Shown: piece by piece, positions 51,130 to 59,593 of the stretch
Numbering within the stretch: the first letter of the stretch is position 1
Layout of the letters: the number at the start of each line of letters is the position of its first letter
Assembly (NCBI GenBank): GCA_913778905.1
Contig: CAJYYA010000001.1
Coordinates: forward strand, 62,001 to 126,000
Direction of reading: 5' to 3'
Source: an uncultured Naasia sp.
GTDB lineage: Bacteria > Actinomycetota > Actinomycetes > Actinomycetales > Microbacteriaceae
Length of the DNA stretch: 64,000 bases
Notes under the pieces: generated by a model
Databases searched by the model: none
Seen by the model: only the letters and a program-made list of their open reading frames with translations
What the model was told of the DNA's origin: nothing
Program-made: the position numbers and the translations under genes

Positions 51130-52392
51130 ATGACCCGTTGGACCGTCGCCCCCGACCACCGCAGCCTCCTCGAAGACGGTGCGCAGAGGTTCCTGCTCGC
51201 CGACACCGTGTGGGCGGCCTTCACCTCGCCGACCGACGACGAGTGGCTGGACCATCTCGAGCTCCGCCGACGCCAGGGCTTCAACGCCCTCCTCATCAGC
51301 GTGCTCCCCATCGTCCACGACCGCTCCGACGCCGGTCGGACCCCCTTCTCGGTGGGACCGGAGGGAGTGGATTTCGACGGCGGCGATCTCGACTACTGGA
51401 CCCATGCCGAATGGATTCTGGCGACGGCACGCGAGCGCGGCTTCACGCCTGTCCTCGTCCTGCTGTGGAACAACTTCGTTCCCGGCACCTGGGGAGGTCG
51501 ACTCACGCCCGACCACGTCCTCGATGAGACGCAGACCGTCGAGTACGTTCGACGCGCCGTTCGCACCTTCGACCGTTTCTCCCCGATCTTCGCGATCTCG
51601 GGCGACGACGATCTGAACGACGACGACGCCATCGCTCGATACTCGCTCGCCGCCGGAATCGTGCGGGAGGAGGCTCCGGACGCGCTCATCACCTGGCACG
51701 ACACCCCGACGGCGCGCATGCCCGTCGACGTCGCCAACGGAGCGCTCGTGGACCTGCACGGCCTGCAGTCCGGTCACAACGAGGCCTGGGAGACGCTGCC
51801 CCGTGACCTGACCCGCTACTACCGGGCACTCGACGTGGAGCGGCCCATCCTCAATCTCGAGCCGTGCTACGAAGGGCTCGGGCGGTTCGCCGGGAGGGAG
51901 AGGCACGTCCGCGCGGATGTCCGCCGGGCCAGTTGGACGGGCGTCGTCGCCGGGGCCAGCGCGGGGCTCGGTTACGGCGCCCATGGCGTGTGGTCGTGGC
52001 ACCGGCGCGACACGGCCTTCACCGCCGAGGACGTCCACGGGACCCCCTTCCCCTTCTCGGTCGCCGCCGGGTTCGAGGGAGCCCTCGATGCGTCGTTCGT
52101 TCGCCGCATCGTCGAGCAGGAGGGGCTGTTCGGGCTCGTCGAGGATCCCGACCTGCTCGCCGCCGAACCCAGCGGAGCCATCGCCGGCCGCACCGGAGAG
52201 ACGATCGTCGTGTACGCGCCGCAGCCCTTCGCCCTCACCCTGCGCCTCCCGGGACGGGTCACGGTGACCGCCTACGACCTGGCCGCACGTCGTGAGGACT
52301 TCGCCCGGCTCACCGTCCTCGTCGACGGCGTCCGGATCGAGCAACCCGAGTTCCTCGGCGACGCGCTCTACGTGATCCGACCGCTCCGGTGA
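51130..52392 (+). CDS. GH140/DUF4038 (apiosidase-like) glycoside hydrolase
   Basis: A 420-residue TIM-barrel glycosidase. It opens with SLLEDGAQRFLLADTVWAAFTSPTDDEWLDHLELRRRQGFNALLISVLP, the DUF4038 start. LDYWTHAEWILATARERGFTPVLVLLWNN and FAISGDDDLNDDD follow. PILNLEPCYEG near residue 240 holds a likely catalytic Glu. A small C-terminal beta domain follows. Characterised GH140 members remove apiose from rhamnogalacturonan II; the substrate here may differ. There is no signal peptide, so it is cytoplasmic like the rhamnosidase. ATG 51130 has GGAAGGACC. It is co-translated with the lactonase behind it (GTGA overlap). Confidence 0.82.
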   Translation: MTRWTVAPDHRSLLEDGAQRFLLADTVWAAFTSPTDDEWLDHLELRRRQGFNALLISVLPIVHDRSDAGRTPFSVGPEGVDFDGGDLDYWTHAEWILATARERGFTPVLVLLWNNFVPGTWGGRLTPDHVLDETQTVEYVRRAVRTFDRFSPIFAISGDDDLNDDDAIARYSLAAGIVREEAPDALITWHDTPTARMPVDVANGALVDLHGLQSGHNEAWETLPRDLTRYYRALDVERPILNLEPCYEGLGRFAGRERHVRADVRRASWTGVVAGASAGLGYGAHGVWSWHRRDTAFTAEDVHGTPFPFSVAAGFEGALDASFVRRIVEQEGLFGLVEDPDLLAAEPSGAIAGRTGETIVVYAPQPFALTLRLPGRVTVTAYDLAARREDFARLTVLVDGVRIEQPEFLGDALYVIRPLR

Positions 52393-53531
52393 CGGCGCCG
52401 GTGGGGGCCGAGCCCGTGCGAGCCGTTGGTCGTTTCGACGGAACGCTCTGGACCGGCGGGTACACGGCGGAGGCTGGCGGTCGATCCCCGGGTATTGCGG
52501 CATGGCGAGTGGACGACCTCTGCTCGCTCGAGCCGGGCGGTGAGGCCGGCGCTCCGAACCACCGATCGGACGCCGCCGTATCCCGGATGTCGCCGGTCGC
52601 GCGCCCCCACGGCGTGCCGTCACCCAGCTTCCTGGCGCGGCATCCGACGCTTCCCGTCCTCTACTCGAGCGACGAGTCGAGGGCGACCGTGTCGATGCAC
52701 CGAATCGAAGGCGAGACCCCGGATCTCCTCCTCCGGACCACCGCGCGCCGCGCCGCGGGCGACGCCGTCTGCCATCTGGCGGTGTCGCCCGACGGCGACC
52801 ATCTGATCGCGACCTGCTGGGGAGATGGACGTGTCGCGCTTTACACGTTGGACCATGCCGGGACACCGGGCGCGCCCTCCTCCGCCGCGCCCGGCGCAGA
52901 CCCTCACACGCTCATTCGGGGGAGCCTCCCACGACCTGCGGGGCTGCCGTCCGGCAGTCGAGCGCACATGGCTCTGTGGCTCGGGAGCGACTCGGTGGCG
53001 ACCACCGACATCGGCTACGACATGATCCGCTTCTTCCGCGTCGACGGCGGGAGGCTGGACGAGGAGTCCTCCGTCGCGCTCCCGGCCGGCAGCGGTCCGC
53101 GTCACATCGCGAGGGTGGGAGACGCTCTCGTGGTGTGCACCGAGCACAGTGGCGAGGCGTTCTCGGTCGTCCTCGACGTCGAAGGCGCGCGGCTGGTCGA
53201 CAGGATCGAGCTGAGGGCGTCCGGGCGCGGGGACCCGGGGTCTGCGGCGCACATCGAGGCGTCCGGCGACGACCTTCTTCATGTGGGTGTGCGCGGAGCC
53301 GACGTGATGGTCGTGCTGCGCTGCGACAGCACCGGTCGGCTGCACCGGGTCGGCGAGTTCGACTCGGGCGGCCTCGTTCCCCGGCACCACCTCGTGCACA
53401 ACGGATCGCTCCATATCGCGCACCAGGGATCCGATGAGATCACCACCCATCAGCTCGATGGCTCGGGTCTCTCGCTCGGTGTCGTCGAGCGCACGCGAGT
53501 CGGCAGCCCCAGCGTCATCGTGGCGGGATGA
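52389..53531 (+). CDS. Lactonase family protein (seven-bladed beta-propeller, 6-phosphogluconolactonase-like)
   Basis: A 380-residue predicted beta-propeller of the YkgB/Pgl type. Blade motifs include LWTGGYTAEAGGRSPGIAAW, SFLARHPTLPVLYSSDE, VCHLAVSPDGDHLIATCWGDGRVALY, DIGYDMIRFFRV, SGPRHIARVGDALVVCTEH and RHHLVHNGSLHIAHQGSDEI. Members hydrolyse sugar lactones. Next to a uronate-dehydrogenase-like SDR, a substrate such as an aldaro- or aldonolactone is reasonable. It overlaps the GH140-like gene by GTGA. The usual His/Arg/Glu active-site layout cannot be confirmed by eye. Confidence 0.78.
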   Translation: MTAPVGAEPVRAVGRFDGTLWTGGYTAEAGGRSPGIAAWRVDDLCSLEPGGEAGAPNHRSDAAVSRMSPVARPHGVPSPSFLARHPTLPVLYSSDESRATVSMHRIEGETPDLLLRTTARRAAGDAVCHLAVSPDGDHLIATCWGDGRVALYTLDHAGTPGAPSSAAPGADPHTLIRGSLPRPAGLPSGSRAHMALWLGSDSVATTDIGYDMIRFFRVDGGRLDEESSVALPAGSGPRHIARVGDALVVCTEHSGEAFSVVLDVEGARLVDRIELRASGRGDPGSAAHIEASGDDLLHVGVRGADVMVVLRCDSTGRLHRVGEFDSGGLVPRHHLVHNGSLHIAHQGSDEITTHQLDGSGLSLGVVERTRVGSPSVIVAG

Positions 53532-53598
53532 GGAAGGGAGTCGGCGCGCATCCCCGCGCTCCCATCTCGCCCGACGACCGCGGAGTTACCCTCTCGCC

Positions 53599-54384
53599 AT
53601 GAGCGAGTGGATGCTGGCCGGGATCAGCGGCGCGATCGGTGCGAGCACCCTGTTGATCGGGGCGGCGATCGCTTTCTTCGTGAAGGTACCGAAGGGTCTC
53701 GTCGCGGCCATCATGGCGTTCGGCGCAGGGGTGCTGATCTCCGCGCTGGCGTTCGAGCTCGTCGAGGAGGCCAATGCCGACGGAGGTCTGCTGCCGACCG
53801 TGCTGGGATTCATCGTCGGCGCGCTGATCTTCGTCGCCGCCGACTGGCTCATCGCACGGCGCGGGAAGCCGGAGCGGGCCAGAGCATCGGACGCGACATC
53901 CGGCGGCTCGGGGGCGAAGGGCGGCTCGAAGGGTTCGGGATCCGATTCGGGCGGCGGCGGGGCGGCCATCGCCGTCGGCGCTCTGATCGACGGGATCCCG
54001 GAGTCGATCGTCCTGGGTCTGAGCGTCGCAGGGGGCGGCGGGCTCAGCCTGCCGATCATCGCCGCGATCGCCATCTCGAACATCCCCGAGGGCCTGTCGA
54101 GCACGGCCGACATGAAGTCGGGCGGCAAGAAGGCGGGCTACATCTTCGGCGTGTGGGGCGGCATCGCTCTCGCCTCGACGGCCGCCGCCCTGATCGGCAA
54201 CCTCCTGCTCGCCGACACTCCCCCACCGGTCATCGCGTTCGTGACGACTGTCGCCGCCGGCGGCATCCTCGCGATGCTGTCGAACACGATGATCCCGGAG
54301 GCCTTCCAACGCGACAAGGTGTTCACCGGCCTCGTGGCCGCCCTCGGCTTCGTGACGGCCTTCGCCCTCCACGAGATCGGCTGA
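53599..54384 (+). CDS. ZIP family divalent metal transporter
   Basis: A 261-residue membrane protein with about eight helices. The first pair is MLAGISGAIGASTLLIGAAIAFFVKVPKGLVAAIMAFGAGVLISALAFELVEE. A Gly/Ser-rich cytoplasmic loop (residues about 95-120) takes the place of the usual His-rich loop. The metal helices read ALIDGIPESIVLG and AIAISNIPEGLSST; the common His of HNxPEG is Asp in the first and Ser in the second, as in some GufA-like members. ATG 53599. Metal specificity unknown. Confidence 0.87.
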   Translation: MSEWMLAGISGAIGASTLLIGAAIAFFVKVPKGLVAAIMAFGAGVLISALAFELVEEANADGGLLPTVLGFIVGALIFVAADWLIARRGKPERARASDATSGGSGAKGGSKGSGSDSGGGGAAIAVGALIDGIPESIVLGLSVAGGGGLSLPIIAAIAISNIPEGLSSTADMKSGGKKAGYIFGVWGGIALASTAAALIGNLLLADTPPPVIAFVTTVAAGGILAMLSNTMIPEAFQRDKVFTGLVAALGFVTAFALHEIG

Positions 54385-54491
54385 ACGGAGGCACCCCGCT
54401 GATGAAGCGGAGGGAGGTCGGAAGCAGCGCCGATCGACATGTCGGCCGTGACTGGCAAGCTGACTCCACCGCAGACGACAGGAGAACGCCG

Positions 54492-54785
54492 ATGTCCTTC
54501 CAGGCCTACCTCGACGCCATCGAGACCAAGACGGGGCTGACCCCGCGTCAGCTCGTCGAGATCGCTCGGTCCAAGGGCTTCGACGACCCGAAGGTGAAGG
54601 CCGGAACCATCCTCGAGTGGTTGAAAGACGACTACACCCTGGGTCGTGGACACGGTATGGCGTTGGTGCACGTCATCAAGAACGGCCCGCAGATCTCGTC
54701 GAAGCACGTCGGCACGGGCACCGCTCACAGCGACCCGTCCGACACCCTGTGGCTCGACGGCAAGGCCACCAACCCGAACGGGTGA
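54492..54785 (+). CDS. DUF4287 domain protein
   Basis: A 97-residue soluble protein. SFQAYLDAIETKTGLTPRQLVEIARSKGFDDPKVKAGTILEWLKDDYTLGRGHGMALVHVIKNG is the full DUF4287 pattern, found widely in Actinobacteria. Function unknown; related proteins are sometimes fused to DUF5655 (a predicted transport domain). RBS AGGAGA lies just before ATG 54492. Stand-alone. Confidence 0.85.
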   Translation: MSFQAYLDAIETKTGLTPRQLVEIARSKGFDDPKVKAGTILEWLKDDYTLGRGHGMALVHVIKNGPQISSKHVGTGTAHSDPSDTLWLDGKATNPNG

Positions 54786-55316
54786 GCACTATCACTAGAA
54801 GGCACGAGCGGATCGACTCAGGGGGAGGGAGTTTTGAGGCACACGCGCTGCCAGTGCTGGACCGGGTTTCCGCCCTCGTCTCGGTAGGCGTTTCTAAGGC
54901 CTGAATTCGTCTAGTTACTGCACAACTGGGGTGGTTGCGATAATACTCCGATCGGCTCCTGCCTCATTCCTGGCCGCTCCGATCGCCACGGCAAATTCAC
55001 GTCAGATGTCGCAAGAACCCTTAGCTCAAGCGCGGCACCACCACCGACCTTGACAACGCCGACAAGCGCACCGCCCGAAATTACTTCGCGAACGCGCGTT
55101 CTGTCGCCCTGCTCGTCTCGGCCACAGCATGAGCACTGTTGTCTCATTTCTAAGAGAGGGGGGAGACATCGACACCTCCCAGAACCACGGCCGGCGCTTA
55201 AGCAGGCGTTCGAGGGAGGCCACTCTCGCCGACATCGGCAAGCAGCGCGGCGGCCAGTCCGACTGGAAAACCGCCTAGCCAGGCCGCTTGGTGTCGGAAC
55301 CTCTCGCGAGAATGTG
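54786..55316. other. Lower-GC intergenic stretch with decayed coding sequence
   Basis: About 530 bases with lower GC than the flanks. At 55025-55132 one frame reads LKRGTTTDLDNADKRTARN and on to a stop, with no start codon. A 49-codon frame at 55129-55278 (MSTVVSFLREGGDID...) overlaps that stop as ATGA. Both look like remnants of an old gene pair, but neither has a recognised family. No tRNA, repeat array or terminator was recognised. A promoter for the HEPN gene is expected here. Confidence 0.35.
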
Positions 55317-56912
55317 ATGGTGAATGATGACGCACCGTTTCCTACCCAGCCGCGCCCCGCAGACCAAATCCTTGCTGAGTTATACTCGCGGCTGCAGTCG
55401 GTGTCATCGGATGAAACAGCGAGATCCACATTTGCCGAACTGGAGTCTGAGATCGCTCTCACACCTCTGGACCAATTGAGCCGAGCGAGCGCTCTCTACA
55501 GTCTGTCGGCGCAACAGATAAACGTCGGCGGCGACATACCTGATGAGTCCCTCGTAAGCACCGGCATTGCGCTTGCCGAGGCTTTGATCCAGGACGGTTC
55601 AACTCACCCGCTTCTCCTACCACAATTACTACAGAACGTCGCCAACGCAGAGTCCGTCCTCTTCCACCTCCGCGCGCGTCAGGCCGCCGGTGGCGATACA
55701 CCCCTCGTGATCGACAGCGCGCTTCGATTCGATGCCGACTCTTTGATAGTCAGCGCTCGACGGAAGTGGAACACAGTCGCGAACACCCCTCTACTACCCG
55801 AGATTCGCGCGCGCGCCCTCTGCAACTTGGCGAATGAGCTCGACAACGCGGGGCGTTGGGTGGAGGCGTACGCTGCGTACGCTGAAGCCTGTGACATCGA
55901 TCCGGAGAACGGGAATGCGGCCGGAAATCGGGCGCAACTGCTTCTGTGGCGCATTCGGAACAGCCACGATCAGCTCGGCCATCTTCAAGCGGTCTACGAA
56001 AAATGGGCTCGTCGCGCCAAGGAGTTGCGAGCACAGACGGTTGAGATTGCGGGCGAGCGCGCAGCACAATTGTGGGACGACCTACCGCTGAGCGACGAAC
56101 CAGTCCTCGGTCATCTCTCGCATACCGGTGATCTTGGTGACCCTTACCAGCGATGGATCGTTCGCCACCGGCTCGCGCTCGTCGCCACAGTCGAGGGTCT
56201 CGGGACCGATGACAATCGCTGGGATACCGCCGACATCGCCGCCGCGCAAATCGATAACGACGAGGGACGTGTCCCGCGGATCTTCGCCGCGATGAACGTG
56301 CTCAAGGCAGAGTTCATCGTCGCTCGACGCCTAGCTTTTCGAGGAGAGGAACTCACCTTCACCGACGACGGCCACCAGCACCCCGCCGACACCGGCGCCT
56401 ACGGCGAAACCAACGACGGGGCGGTATATGGAGAAGGCCCAGCCACGATGCTCCTCGCCCAACGCAGCGCACTCGACCTTCTCGACAAGATCGCTGTTAC
56501 GGCAAACGAACACTTTCGATCGGGGTTGATGCCGGCCAAGGTCGACTTCACCACCTACTGGCGAGACGTGAAGACCGGCGAACTGCGACCTGAGGTCGCG
56601 ACCCTCAACGGCAGGCGTGCTCGCCTCGCCCTTGCCGAGCTCCAGCGCGATCTCAGCCCAAACGCTCTCTATCCGACAGCGCGCCTGCTGAGGAACGCCG
56701 GGACCCATCGGCTCGTGCACGGCACCGTCGACTTGCCGTCCGGTCCAACAAGAGAAACGTTCAGCACCGTGGACCTGCTTGATCTACAGGAAGCAACCTT
56801 GGAGGCGCTCTGGGTTGCTCGTGCCGGTTTCCTGTATCTGGTGGATCTCATCGACGCTGAAACACCCGCCCTCGACCCCGATGCCGTCGCGGGCGTGCGC
56901 TCTCAGGTGTAA
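55317..56912 (+). CDS. LA2681-type HEPN domain protein
   Basis: A 531-residue soluble protein. The N-terminal half is helical and TPR-like (RARALCNLANELDNAGRWVEAYAAYAEACDIDPENGNAAGNRAQLL, residues about 164-210). The C-terminal half matches the LA2681 group of HEPN domains: AMNVLKAEFIVARRLAFRGEE, then LYPTARLLRNAGTHRLVHG, where Arg 459 to His 464 is the HEPN Rx4H catalytic motif. HEPN proteins are metal-independent RNases common in toxin and anti-phage systems. Codons rare in this genome (ATA, TTA, CTA) are frequent and GC is lower than in neighbours, indicating transfer. ATG 55317 is used; GTG 55314 is possible. It has no visible partner gene. Confidence 0.75.
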   Translation: MVNDDAPFPTQPRPADQILAELYSRLQSVSSDETARSTFAELESEIALTPLDQLSRASALYSLSAQQINVGGDIPDESLVSTGIALAEALIQDGSTHPLLLPQLLQNVANAESVLFHLRARQAAGGDTPLVIDSALRFDADSLIVSARRKWNTVANTPLLPEIRARALCNLANELDNAGRWVEAYAAYAEACDIDPENGNAAGNRAQLLLWRIRNSHDQLGHLQAVYEKWARRAKELRAQTVEIAGERAAQLWDDLPLSDEPVLGHLSHTGDLGDPYQRWIVRHRLALVATVEGLGTDDNRWDTADIAAAQIDNDEGRVPRIFAAMNVLKAEFIVARRLAFRGEELTFTDDGHQHPADTGAYGETNDGAVYGEGPATMLLAQRSALDLLDKIAVTANEHFRSGLMPAKVDFTTYWRDVKTGELRPEVATLNGRRARLALAELQRDLSPNALYPTARLLRNAGTHRLVHGTVDLPSGPTRETFSTVDLLDLQEATLEALWVARAGFLYLVDLIDAETPALDPDAVAGVRSQV

Positions 56913-57000
56913 CAGCTACTTCCCGCCGGCCAATTCCATATCGATCGGCTTCTCCAGCGCGCGGAGCGACTCCCACGAGTGCTCATGAGCGGCGCGAGAG

Positions 57001-57260
57001 TCCGACTCGGGCATTTACGGCTTCCTCTCGAACATGACGCACCCGACGCTCTATACCTCTCGACAACTTCGCGGCTGGTAGGGAGACCCGGAGTACGGAG
57101 ACAGAGCGGCTTACCTCCGCGTCGATCTGGCCCGCGTGAAAATGAGGAACGAGCCGCGCCTGCGGTTTTCTACAACGCGCTCCAGTACACGACTTCCTAC
57201 TTCGGTTGGCCGACCCCGATCTTAAGCGCGCTCGAAGTTAAGATCGAGGTCACCATTCCG
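57001..57260 (+). pseudogene. Frameshifted remnant of an unrecognised gene
   Basis: One frame reads SDSGIYGFLSNMTHPTLYTS, then RQLRGW, a TAG at 57079-57081, then GDPEYGDRAAYLRVDLARV. At about 57140 the protein-like reading moves to another frame: ENEERAAPAVFYNALQYTTS and on through FGWPTPILSALEVK. The two parts read as one protein broken by a stop and a frameshift. No start, no ribosome site and no family name. The stretch from 56913 to 57000 and from 57260 to 57430 holds nothing recognisable. Confidence 0.4.
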
Positions 57261-57430
57261 ACGTTCTCTCGTAACCGACACACTCGCGCCTCCTGGTCGT
57301 ATCCGGCCAGTTGGGCCGGCAGGAATCTCGCAAGCGAGTGGTCGGGTCCCACTCGCGACCCCCACGCGCACGACGATGACGCTCTCAGTTTCGACAATCG
57401 GTGCAGGGGAGCTCCCAAAATCGCTTACGG

Positions 57431-57502
57431 CTCCGCCACCAGGATTCGAACCTGGGCCTAACAGCTCCAAAGGCTGTCGTGCTGCCGTTACACCATGGCG
57501 GA
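57431..57502 (-). tRNA. tRNA-Gln (anticodon TTG)
   Basis: Reading the minus strand, a 7-bp acceptor stem (TCCGCCA with TGGCGGA), an anticodon arm ACAGC-CTTTGGA-GCTGT giving anticodon TTG for CAA codons, a T arm CCAGG-TTCGAAT-CCTGG, and discriminator G. The 3' CCA is not encoded. Its 3' end faces the low-GC HEPN patch. Confidence 0.95.
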
Positions 57503-57574
57503 CCGCGCGCGAGGCGCGGCCCAAGTCTGCCAGACCGAGGCGTGCTTCGGCCGAGCTGGGCCGCGGGGCGAAGC

Positions 57575-57580
57575 CATAAT
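57575..57580 (+). promoter_or_regulatory. -10 box for a leaderless MarR transcript
   Basis: CATAAT, six bases before ATG 57587 and close to the TATAAT consensus. No ribosome site fits ahead of the start, so the message is probably leaderless, as is common in Actinobacteria. Confidence 0.55.
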
Positions 57581-57586
57581 GAGTGG

Positions 57587-58084
57587 ATGTCCGAGAGCGA
57601 TGAGGTCGACCGCATCGTCGATGCGTGGGAGCGGGAGCGCCCCGACCTCGACTTCGCGCCCCTTCAGGTGCTCTCGCGGGTAAAGCGTCTCGCCCTGCAT
57701 CTCGAGCGCGCCCGGCGCTCCTCGTTCGGCGAGGCGGGGCTCGAGTCCTGGGAGTTCGACGTGCTCTCCGCCCTGCGTCGCGCAGGTGAGCCCCACGAAT
57801 TGAGCCCGAAACAGCTGCTCCAGCAGAACCTGGTGTCCTCGGGCACGATGACGAACCGGATCGACCGGCTCGAGCAGCGGGGGCTCGTCGAGCGGCGGAT
57901 CCACCCGAACGACGGACGCGGTGTGCTCGTCGCACTCTCCGACGACGGACTCACCCGCGTCGACTCCGCGATAGAGAGGCTGCTGTCCGCCGAGGACGAG
58001 CTGCTCGGGAACCTGTCACGAAAGGACCTCGGCGAACTCACCGCCCTGCTGCGTCGGTTGAGCATCGCCTTCGACATCGTCTGA
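57587..58084 (+). CDS. MarR-family transcriptional regulator
   Basis: A 165-residue winged-helix regulator. The core is WEFDVLSALRRAGEPHELSPKQLLQQNLVSSGTMTNRIDRLEQRGLVERRIHPNDGRGVLVALSDDG, with the DxR wing. An N-terminal helix pair (DAWERERPDLDFAPLQVLSRVKRLALHLERA) and a C-terminal helix make the dimer. Effector and targets unknown; no efflux pump lies alongside. It appears to be translated from a leaderless message. Confidence 0.92.
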   Translation: MSESDEVDRIVDAWERERPDLDFAPLQVLSRVKRLALHLERARRSSFGEAGLESWEFDVLSALRRAGEPHELSPKQLLQQNLVSSGTMTNRIDRLEQRGLVERRIHPNDGRGVLVALSDDGLTRVDSAIERLLSAEDELLGNLSRKDLGELTALLRRLSIAFDIV

Positions 58085-58121
58085 GGGTGCTACCGGGTCG
58101 ACTGACCTCGGATGGTGATGG

Positions 58122-58182
58122 CCCCTTCATTTCGCCTCGCTCAATGGGCGGGCCCGCCCGTTGAGCGAAGCGATACGAAGGG
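58122..58182. repeat. REP-like palindrome element C (complete, no loop)
   Basis: Left arm 58122-58152 (CCCCTTCATTTCGCCTCGCT then CAATGGGCGGG) abuts right arm 58153-58182 (CCCGCCCGTTGAGCGAAGCG then ATACGAAGGG), forming a near-perfect 61-base palindrome. It lies between the MarR stop and the DUF222/HNH gene. Confidence 0.85.
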
Positions 58183-58250
58183 TGTCACGGGCACCTTGTC
58201 CACGCCGACGACGGCCAGGCGATGTCGGAGGTCCCTGGTTACATGAGGGC

Positions 58251-59561
58251 ATGCACCCGCCGCACGAACACGAGCTCGAAGCAGCCGCTTCGACCGATCC
58301 GATGAGCGCGGCCCAGCTGGTGAACCATCTCGCGGGCGGGCTGTGCCTGAGTCGTCGCCTCGCGGCGGAGCGGCACTTCCATGTCGAGCAGCTCCGCGAA
58401 CACGCCGAGAAGACCGAGGGCGCGTCCTGGCGCGATCCGGACGGGCTGGCCTGGCGCGAGCTCCGCGCCGAAGTCGCCGCCGCGTTGCAGATCCACGAGC
58501 GGACGGCGCAAACCCAGCTCGACCTGTCCCGGCAGCTCGTGAACGACTTCATCCGCACGCTCGAAGCTCTCTGGAGCGGCGAAGCCTCCGAATCCCATGC
58601 GCGAGCGCTCGTCGACGAGTCCGCCGGATTGGACGAGACGCTGCGTGAGGAATACGAGACCCTGGTGCTGGCCGCGATCGATCTGCCTCTGGGACGGTTC
58701 ATCCGCTACGCACGGCAGGTGCACGCATCACTGGCTCCCGAGGCGATGATCGAGCGGCACCGCGAAGCTCTCGCCGAGCGCCGCGTCGCTGTCGAAGCCG
58801 CTCCCGATGGCATGGCTTGGTTCGGCGCCTATCTCAGTGCCGAGGACGCGATCGGCGCGAGTGCCGCCGTCACCGGGCTCGCGCGTGCATTGAAGGTCGA
58901 CGGGGAGACACGGACCTTGGCCCAGATCGAAGCGGATGTATTTCGAGACCTCGTCGTCGACGCCGCTGGAGTCACCGCCCCCGACTCCGCGGGCGAGCCC
59001 GTCCGCGCGACCCCGGCCGCGCAGCGCGGCATTCGGGCCGAAGTCATCGTCCATGTCCCCGTTCTGACCGCCATGGGGACACGAGACGACGCTGGTCAGC
59101 TCGACGGGTACGGCCCCATCGACGCCGACACTGCCCGCGTCCTGTGCGCGGGAGCGCCCGGCTTCATTCGTGTGCTGACCGATCCGGAGGACGGCGCCGT
59201 CCGCTCCTTCGGCCGCAGCGCGTACCGGGTTCCCGCTGAGCTCAAACGACTGCTGCACATGCGCGACGAGGTCTGCCGATTCGTCGGCTGCACCAGGGCG
59301 GCCAAGCTCTGCGACATCGATCACTCGATTCCTTGGCAAGAGGACGGCGAGACCGTCGAGGACAATCTCGCCCATCTCTGCCGCGGCCACCACCGCCTGA
59401 AAGAGCGGGGCCGATGGCGGCTCGGGCACGATCCCGGCGGGACCATTCGGTGGACGTCGCCGACAGGCAAGACCTACGAAACGAAACCCGCCAGGCGGGT
59501 GATGCGCCGCATCGGTGCCACGCCTCGCGTGATGACGGAGTGGGATCCTCCTCCGTTCTGA
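58251..59561 (+). CDS. DUF222 / HNH endonuclease domain protein (13E12 repeat family)
   Basis: A 436-residue protein. The N-terminal DUF222 domain is helical (LVNHLAGGLCLSRRLAAERHFHVEQLREHAEKTEG, LQIHERTAQTQLDLSRQLV). The C-terminal HNH nuclease reads VPAELKRLLHMRDEVCRFVGC and AKLCDIDHSIPW, with zinc ligands and the catalytic His, then DNLAHLCRGHHRLKERGRW. This is the 13E12 (REP13E12) family, named for a repeated element in Mycobacterium tuberculosis and multi-copy in many Actinobacteria. ATG 58251 has GAGGG upstream. REP-like palindromes lie on both sides, which is suggestive of mobility, but no terminal inverted repeats for the gene itself were found. Confidence 0.88.
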   Translation: MHPPHEHELEAAASTDPMSAAQLVNHLAGGLCLSRRLAAERHFHVEQLREHAEKTEGASWRDPDGLAWRELRAEVAAALQIHERTAQTQLDLSRQLVNDFIRTLEALWSGEASESHARALVDESAGLDETLREEYETLVLAAIDLPLGRFIRYARQVHASLAPEAMIERHREALAERRVAVEAAPDGMAWFGAYLSAEDAIGASAAVTGLARALKVDGETRTLAQIEADVFRDLVVDAAGVTAPDSAGEPVRATPAAQRGIRAEVIVHVPVLTAMGTRDDAGQLDGYGPIDADTARVLCAGAPGFIRVLTDPEDGAVRSFGRSAYRVPAELKRLLHMRDEVCRFVGCTRAAKLCDIDHSIPWQEDGETVEDNLAHLCRGHHRLKERGRWRLGHDPGGTIRWTSPTGKTYETKPARRVMRRIGATPRVMTEWDPPPF

Positions 59562-59593
59562 CTCAACCGCACCCGAAGGGCAGCGGCGGTGGC

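Noticed and set aside
54911-55462. A 183-codon minus-strand frame in the low-GC patch
   Set aside because: Cys/Arg/Ser-rich with no motifs, and it overlaps the start of the HEPN gene antisense.
56979-57461. A 160-codon open frame before the tRNA
   Set aside because: It runs into the tRNA gene, has no ribosome site, and only one third of it reads protein-like; better explained as part of a frameshifted remnant.
54786-57502. Integrative element with a duplicated tRNA-Gln 3' end
   Set aside because: I looked for a second copy of the tRNA 3' end (AGGATTCGAACC) near 34.4 and 54.8 kb and found none. No integrase gene is present. A similar short string inside the rhamnosidase gene at about 35.4 kb is chance.
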